The notes beneath the pieces are model-generated. The model saw only the letters and a list, made by a program, of their open reading frames with translations, did no database searches and was not told the origin of the DNA. Positions 3,303 to 7,202 of a stretch of 7,202 nucleotides of DNA are shown piece after piece. The position numbers and the translations under genes were made by a program. Each line of letters opens with the position of its first letter. The first letter of the stretch is position 1. Origin of the DNA: an uncultured Collinsella sp. (lineage in GTDB: Bacteria > Actinomycetota > Coriobacteriia > Coriobacteriales > Coriobacteriaceae). Where the stretch lies: NCBI GenBank assembly GCA_934654585.1, contig CAKUGF010000039.1, positions 1 through 7,202 of the forward strand, read 5' to 3'.

Positions 3303-5486
3303 TTAGTTGTTAAGCATGCGGTCGAAGCTTCCCGAGTCGCCATCCCGATAGTCGGCGGTCATCAGGATCTCCTGCGGAATACGCCCGCCCTCGCGCAGCA
3401 CGTTGCGGAACTGCACACGCGTAACCATGGGCAGGTCCTTGATCGTCGCCGCCAGGTTCTGTGGCACGCCCTGGTTGGCGGCCGCGGGCTCGCACTCGCC
3501 ACCGGCCTTTACACGACGCTTGTGCTCGGCGAGCATGGCGCGATACATGCCGGCATGCAGGCGAATCTCAACGACATTGGCGTTACGAGCCTGCTCAACG
3601 ATGCGCGCGCCCTCTCGATCGATATCGCCCACGTAGTAGACGTAGTTAAAGCGATAGCCGATCTCAGCCAGATAATCATCCAGCGCGTGCGAGACGCTCG
3701 CCTTGCAGCCGCCACCAAAGATGACACCGCCGACCTTGGTGCCAAAGAGCCTGGCGTGCTTGCGACCGCGCAGGAGCTTGACGATCTCGTCGTAGGTGTC
3801 CAGGTTCTCGACCATAATGAATGGCTTGTCGGCACCCAGCGTAAAGAAGCCCGTAAAGTGCACAGGACGGTTGGGGGCAACCTTAATCGCCTGCATGCTG
3901 ATGCCCTTTTCGGTCATACGCCTAATCAGGCGCTCGCCGTGCTTGCCGTCAAAGGCCTTTTCGTCATTAAAGATCTGATAGGCACGCTGGCGGCGCGAGG
4001 CAATCGGCGTATCAGCACCGCGGTTCTGCTCAATCCAAGCCTGGATGATTGCGATCTCCTCGGCAATCTTGCGGTTGGACATCTCGTTGTGCTGAGTGCG
4101 CTGCGGAGCCTTTTTGCCGTCCTTGCCCTCGACCTTAACGATTTGAGTCTGCTGCTCCTTAATCTTGGAGAGCGCCGTGGGCGTGGGAACGACCTTGAGC
4201 AGCTGCCTGCCCAAAACGCGGGCCAGGGCAAACGCCGAGACCTCGCCATGGCCGGTCGACTCAGACTGCTGGGCAGCCGTATCTGCTGCGGCAGGCTCGG
4301 GCTTCTTCTGAGACTTGCGCTTGAAATCGCCTTGGGCATTGCGCTCGCGTTTCGGCGCAGACGGCTGCTTCTGTGGGCGCTCGGGCTTGCCCTCCTTTGT
4401 CGGTTGGCGTTTAGGCTGCTCCGAAGCAACCCCGGCTTTCGTATCCTCGTTCTGCGCCGCAGTCTTCTCGGTTGCAGCCTCGGCATGGGAGCCGCGGCCC
4501 CCGCGATGACGGCGTCGACGGGGTTTGCTCGAGGCGCTCTCCCCCGCCTGCTCGCCCGCAGGCTGCTGGCCCTTGACCTCGGCATCAACCACAGGCTGCG
4601 GCTCAACAGGCTTCTGCTCGCGAACTTCCGGCTCGGCAGGCTTCTCGGCCTTCTCAGTTTGCGCCGCAGGAATCTGATCGGCCTTCTCCTGACGCTTTAC
4701 GGGATACGCGCGACTTGCAAAACCGCGTCCGGGACGGCACGAGCCCGATGCCTTCTTAGCCGGCTTCTCGGAATCGCCCGCGACCTCGGCAGACCCCTCG
4801 ACCTCATGCGCAGCTTCATGCTGCTCAGCCTTAAAGTGCGCACCGCGACGACGCTTGGGCTCCTGAGGCTCAGTGGGCTTCTGCTCTTTCACAGGCTCCT
4901 GCGGCTCGGCGACGGGCTCGCTCTCGACAGTCTCGATATCGGCCCCGTCTTTTTGAGCCACGGCACGACGGAAACGCTCCTGCTGGGCGCGGCGCTGCGC
5001 ATCGCGCTTGCCGCCTCCGCCAAAGCCGCCTCGGCCCGCCTTGGCAGTGAAGGCACGCACGACATGCTCGTCGAGCAGCTCGTCTGTATCGATATGCTCA
5101 CGTGGGGCAGCCTCTTCCGCAGCAGGCATCTCAGAGGAATTATCGACGGAAGCCTCTTCGGCAACCTCGACAGGCTGCTCCCGGGCATCGCAAATCTCGG
5201 CATTGATGGTATAGAACGCCGGGCGCCCGTTAATGCCGCTGCCCTCGATCTTGGTCACGATATTTGCCGCGATAAGCTCGTCGCGCATCGCCTTGGTATC
5301 GCACTCCTTATCCACGGAGCGAAAGATTTGCGCCAGCGCGCTCGACTTAATCTTGAGTGCCTTGCGGCAAAGCAGATCGTAAGCAACGAGCTTCGCCCGC
5401 TCGGCAGAAAGCGACGTTTGGCCGCTCAAACGCTCGGCCAGAGCGTCGACATTGTTTTGGTTATCGGAATATACCGTCTTGGCCAC
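3303..5486 (-). CDS. Winged-helix / RG-rich linker / TOPRIM (DUF2220, JetD-C-like) protein
   Basis: This encodes 727 aa from GTG 5486, preceded by AAAGGGG. An in-frame ATG at 5510 would add 8 residues but has no ribosome binding site. Residues about 10-100 look like a winged-helix DNA-binding domain (helices, then LIAANIVTKIEG, then GRPAFYTINAE as the wing). Residues about 102-465 are low complexity: Glu/Pro/Lys/Gln-rich, with RGGFGGGG, RPGRGFASR and RRRRHRGGRG patches like those of RNA-binding proteins. Residues about 470-727 are globular. RQRAYQIFNDEKAFDG is followed by a TOPRIM core with IMVENLD (E560), a Gly-rich VIFGGGC, and VYYVGDIDREG (D621, D623). The ENLD...GG...GDID order is that of DUF2220, the nuclease module of the Wadjet subunit JetD. 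The acidic residues that bind metal are all kept, so cleavage activity is possible. JetA, JetB and JetC are absent. The fold call is firm; the role (DNA defence, DNA maintenance or RNA processing) is unknown. Confidence 0.85.
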   Translation of the reverse strand: MAKTVYSDNQNNVDALAERLSGQTSLSAERAKLVAYDLLCRKALKIKSSALAQIFRSVDKECDTKAMRDELIAANIVTKIEGSGINGRPAFYTINAEICDAREQPVEVAEEASVDNSSEMPAAEEAAPREHIDTDELLDEHVVRAFTAKAGRGGFGGGGKRDAQRRAQQERFRRAVAQKDGADIETVESEPVAEPQEPVKEQKPTEPQEPKRRRGAHFKAEQHEAAHEVEGSAEVAGDSEKPAKKASGSCRPGRGFASRAYPVKRQEKADQIPAAQTEKAEKPAEPEVREQKPVEPQPVVDAEVKGQQPAGEQAGESASSKPRRRRHRGGRGSHAEAATEKTAAQNEDTKAGVASEQPKRQPTKEGKPERPQKQPSAPKRERNAQGDFKRKSQKKPEPAAADTAAQQSESTGHGEVSAFALARVLGRQLLKVVPTPTALSKIKEQQTQIVKVEGKDGKKAPQRTQHNEMSNRKIAEEIAIIQAWIEQNRGADTPIASRRQRAYQIFNDEKAFDGKHGERLIRRMTEKGISMQAIKVAPNRPVHFTGFFTLGADKPFIMVENLDTYDEIVKLLRGRKHARLFGTKVGGVIFGGGCKASVSHALDDYLAEIGYRFNYVYYVGDIDREGARIVEQARNANVVEIRLHAGMYRAMLAEHKRRVKAGGECEPAAANQGVPQNLAATIKDLPMVTRVQFRNVLREGGRIPQEILMTADYRDGDSGSFDRMLNN

Positions 5487-5490
5487 GGGG

Positions 5491-5497
5491 CCCCTTT
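5491..5497 (-). promoter_or_regulatory. Ribosome binding site deciding a GTG start
   Basis: AAAGGGG on the minus strand lies 4 nt before GTG 5486 and is the only purine-rich site near the start. It overlaps the palindrome GGGGCCCC (5487-5494). It resembles the GAAAGGGG used by the gene at 253. Confidence 0.65.
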
Positions 5498-5520
5498 CAT
5501 ATGCACACATATACGTCTAT

Positions 5521-5550
5521 ATGGTACAACGCACGCACCTATCCACGCAA
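5521..5550 (-). promoter_or_regulatory. Possible promoter of the TOPRIM protein gene
   Basis: On the minus strand TTGCGT (plus 5545-5550) and TACCAT (5521-5526) are 18 bp apart. Both are partial consensus matches, and the region is AT-richer than its surroundings. Confidence 0.3.
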
Positions 5551-5591
5551 AACATCTGCGAGAACGCCCTTACATCACCCGCTTTCACAAG

Positions 5592-5625
5592 AAAAAAGAC
5601 CGGGTCCGCTTGATTGCGGACCCGG
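5592..5625 (-). terminator. Intrinsic terminator of the cstA-family gene
   Basis: Perfect 10-bp arms (5600-5609 and 5616-5625, CCGGGTCCGC/GCGGACCCGG) have a 6-nt loop and are followed on the minus strand by TCTTTTTT. It lies about 45 bp beyond the stop codon. Confidence 0.9.
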
Positions 5626-5669
5626 CCTTTCCGAGTCATATAGATGAGGAGTACAACCCGTCCGATCGA

Positions 5670-7202
5670 CTAGGCCTTGGCGGCCTCGGCGTCGACAGGG
5701 GCCTCGGCGGCAGCGGCGCGACCATACTCGGCCTTGCCCATCTCGGACCACTCGGGCTCCTCATCGGGCATGGAGCCGGCCTCCTTGCCGAAGAACTCCT
5801 TGAGGCAGTTGACGGCAACGATGAGGCCCAGGACCATCAGCAGGACGGCAAAGACGAGCTGCAGGCCCTTGGTGGCGGCAACGGAGACGGCGGCCGTGGT
5901 GGCGGTAGCCGGGATGGTGCCGAAGAAGCCGTAAGCCTGGACGGCGGTCATGCAGCCCATGGCGCTCTGGACCAGCGAGGTGAAGGTGCAGCAGAGCAGG
6001 AAGGCGACGGGCACGTAGAGCATCCAACCCTTGCGACCGGTGCACTTGCAGAACACGGCGAGGGTGATCATGGTCATACCGCCGAGCAGCTGGTTGGAAG
6101 CACCAAAGAGCGGCCAGATGTTGGCATAGCCACCGAAGGCGAGGGCGAGACCGGGAAGCAGGGTGACAACCGTGGCGAACCAGGGGTTGCCGAGGACCTT
6201 CATGTAGCCGGCCTTGGACTCGATGGCCAGAGCGTCGTTGGTCTGGGCGAAGAACTCGGAGAACGAGGTGCGGGCGATGCGGGCGACAGCGTCGAGCGAG
6301 GTCAGGGCCAGAGCGGAAACGTTCATGGTCATGAAGACGGTAGCGAGCGTGCCGTCAACGCCGAAGGCCTGCATACCGCGGGAGATGCCGGCGGCGAAGA
6401 TCTGGAACGGGGTGGAAGCGACACCGGCGTTGAGGGCGCCGGTACCGGCGGTGTTCATGTCGGAGAACATGATGCCGGCGACGATGATGGCAAGGATGCC
6501 GACGAAGGACTCGACGACCATAGCGCCGTAACCGACCTTGACAGCGTCCTGCTCCTTCTCGACCTGCTTAGAGGAGGTACCGGAAGACACGAGGCTGTGG
6601 AAACCGGAGAGAGCACCGCAGGCAACGGAGACAAACAGGACCGGGAACATCATGCCGGAGGCACCGGAGAAGCCGGTGAAGGCCGGAGCGGTCATCGTAG
6701 CCTGGCCGTTAACACCCAGGACGACGATGCCGAGGACAGCACAGGCGATCATGACGATCATCATGATCGAGGTGAGGTAGTCACGCGGGGTCTTGAGCAT
6801 CTGGATGGGCATAGCGCCGGCGAAGACCAGGTAGACCATGACGACGGCGAACCACTGGAACTTGTCCAGGTAGACCGGGAACTGCATACCGACGGCGAAC
6901 ATGAGGACCATGAGGACCACGCCGGTGACGAACTCGGCAGCGCCGGTGAGGTTGAACTTCTTCTGGGCCCAACCGAAGGCGATAGCGACGAAGGTGAACA
7001 GGATGGAGATGGTACCAGCGCAGCCGGCGGCATAGGACTTGGTGAAGTCGACGGCACTGGTAGCAGCGCCAGAGGCATCAACGGCCGGGGTGAACATGAA
7101 CGTCTTGCAGACCATGTCGGTGAAAGCGGCGATGACGATGATGCAGAACAGCCAGCAGAACAGCAGGAACAGGCGACGGCCGGTCTTGCCGATGTACTTC
7201 TC
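5670..7202 (-). CDS. cstA: CstA-family carbon starvation transporter, 5' end outside the window
   Basis: The last 510 codons are present. The frame runs open to position 7202 (EKYIGKTGRRLFLLFCW before the first internal Met at 7115), so the gene continues upstream and that Met is not the start. It is an integral membrane protein with many hydrophobic helices. It carries family hallmarks: GALSGFHSLVSSGTSSKQ, PIQMLKTPRDYLTS, and NIWPLFGASNQLLGGM. The tail (about the last 40 residues) is hydrophilic and Ala/Glu-rich (EEPEWSEMGKAEYGRAAAAE). Family members take up pyruvate and/or peptides; E. coli CstA and BtsT are the studied examples, and which substrate applies here cannot be read from the sequence. 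Codon choice is strongly biased to GAC, GTC, CTG and AAG, more so than in the neighbours, which suggests high expression. The upstream control region is not in view. Confidence 0.93.
   Translation of the reverse strand, partial: EKYIGKTGRRLFLLFCWLFCIIVIAAFTDMVCKTFMFTPAVDASGAATSAVDFTKSYAAGCAGTISILFTFVAIAFGWAQKKFNLTGAAEFVTGVVLMVLMFAVGMQFPVYLDKFQWFAVVMVYLVFAGAMPIQMLKTPRDYLTSIMMIVMIACAVLGIVVLGVNGQATMTAPAFTGFSGASGMMFPVLFVSVACGALSGFHSLVSSGTSSKQVEKEQDAVKVGYGAMVVESFVGILAIIVAGIMFSDMNTAGTGALNAGVASTPFQIFAAGISRGMQAFGVDGTLATVFMTMNVSALALTSLDAVARIARTSFSEFFAQTNDALAIESKAGYMKVLGNPWFATVVTLLPGLALAFGGYANIWPLFGASNQLLGGMTMITLAVFCKCTGRKGWMLYVPVAFLLCCTFTSLVQSAMGCMTAVQAYGFFGTIPATATTAAVSVAATKGLQLVFAVLLMVLGLIVAVNCLKEFFGKEAGSMPDEEPEWSEMGKAEYGRAAAAEAPVDAEAAKA

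Noticed and set aside
3926..4606. Long alternative-frame reading frame inside the TOPRIM gene
   Set aside because: Its Arg/Ser/Leu-rich composition is typical of an out-of-frame shadow of GC-rich coding DNA, and it has no plausible start signal.
3303..5486. A complete Wadjet (JetABCD) defence system
   Set aside because: Only a JetD-like C-terminal domain is present; the flanking genes are an ATPase of another family and a CstA transporter, with no SMC-like, kleisin-like or kite-like gene.
5670..7115. Complete cstA-family gene starting at the Met at 7115
   Set aside because: The frame continues open to the window edge with family-typical residues (EKYIGKTGRR and a hydrophobic helix) before that Met, so the start lies outside the window.

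Overview
This window looks like part of a chromosome from a high-GC, gut-type actinobacterium. The best guess is a member of the Coriobacteriia such as Collinsella. That guess rests on the GC-rich codon usage, GAAAGGGG-type ribosome binding sites, a tRNA without an encoded CCA end, and the style of the CstA transporter and the Arg/Gly-rich low-complexity protein. The species call is inference, not something the sequence proves.

Layout from left to right. Positions 1-114 hold the end of a plus-strand gene that resembles the C-terminus of a trans-isoprenyl diphosphate synthase. Positions 253-1158 (+) encode a protein without a signal peptide. It has two peptidoglycan-binding-type domains and a C-terminal domain that may be a worn-down amidase fold. 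Positions 1196-1267 (+) are tRNA-Gln(UUG), followed by a strong intrinsic terminator. Between the tRNA and position 1553 is a gene-free stretch. It contains a GC-rich, highly folded block whose two ends copy the 3' part of the tRNA (one inverted, one direct), then a 49-bp repeat.

Positions 1554-2927 (-) encode an AAA_14/DUF4143 (COG1373-type) ATPase in visibly more AT-rich DNA. It is bracketed by two direct copies of the 49-bp repeat (1477-1525 and 3097-3145, 45/49 identical), so it looks like an acquired cassette. Its promoter carries two 25-bp palindromes in opposite orientation, one lying exactly between the -35 and -10 boxes, which suggests repression and perhaps autoregulation. Positions 2941-3300 are packed with further inverted repeats and end in a nested foldback of about 141 bp.

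Positions 3303-5486 (-) encode a 727-aa protein with an N-terminal winged-helix-like domain, a long disordered Arg/Gly- and Glu/Pro-rich linker, and a C-terminal TOPRIM domain of the DUF2220 type found in the Wadjet subunit JetD. No JetABC genes are present. Positions 5670-7202 (-) are the 3' part of a cstA-family transporter gene with a strong terminator.

The genes do not form one operon. The clearest candidates for something undescribed are the orphan winged-helix/RG-linker/TOPRIM protein, the repeat-flanked ATPase cassette with its twin operators, the nested foldback element, and the tRNA-derived block beside tRNA-Gln.
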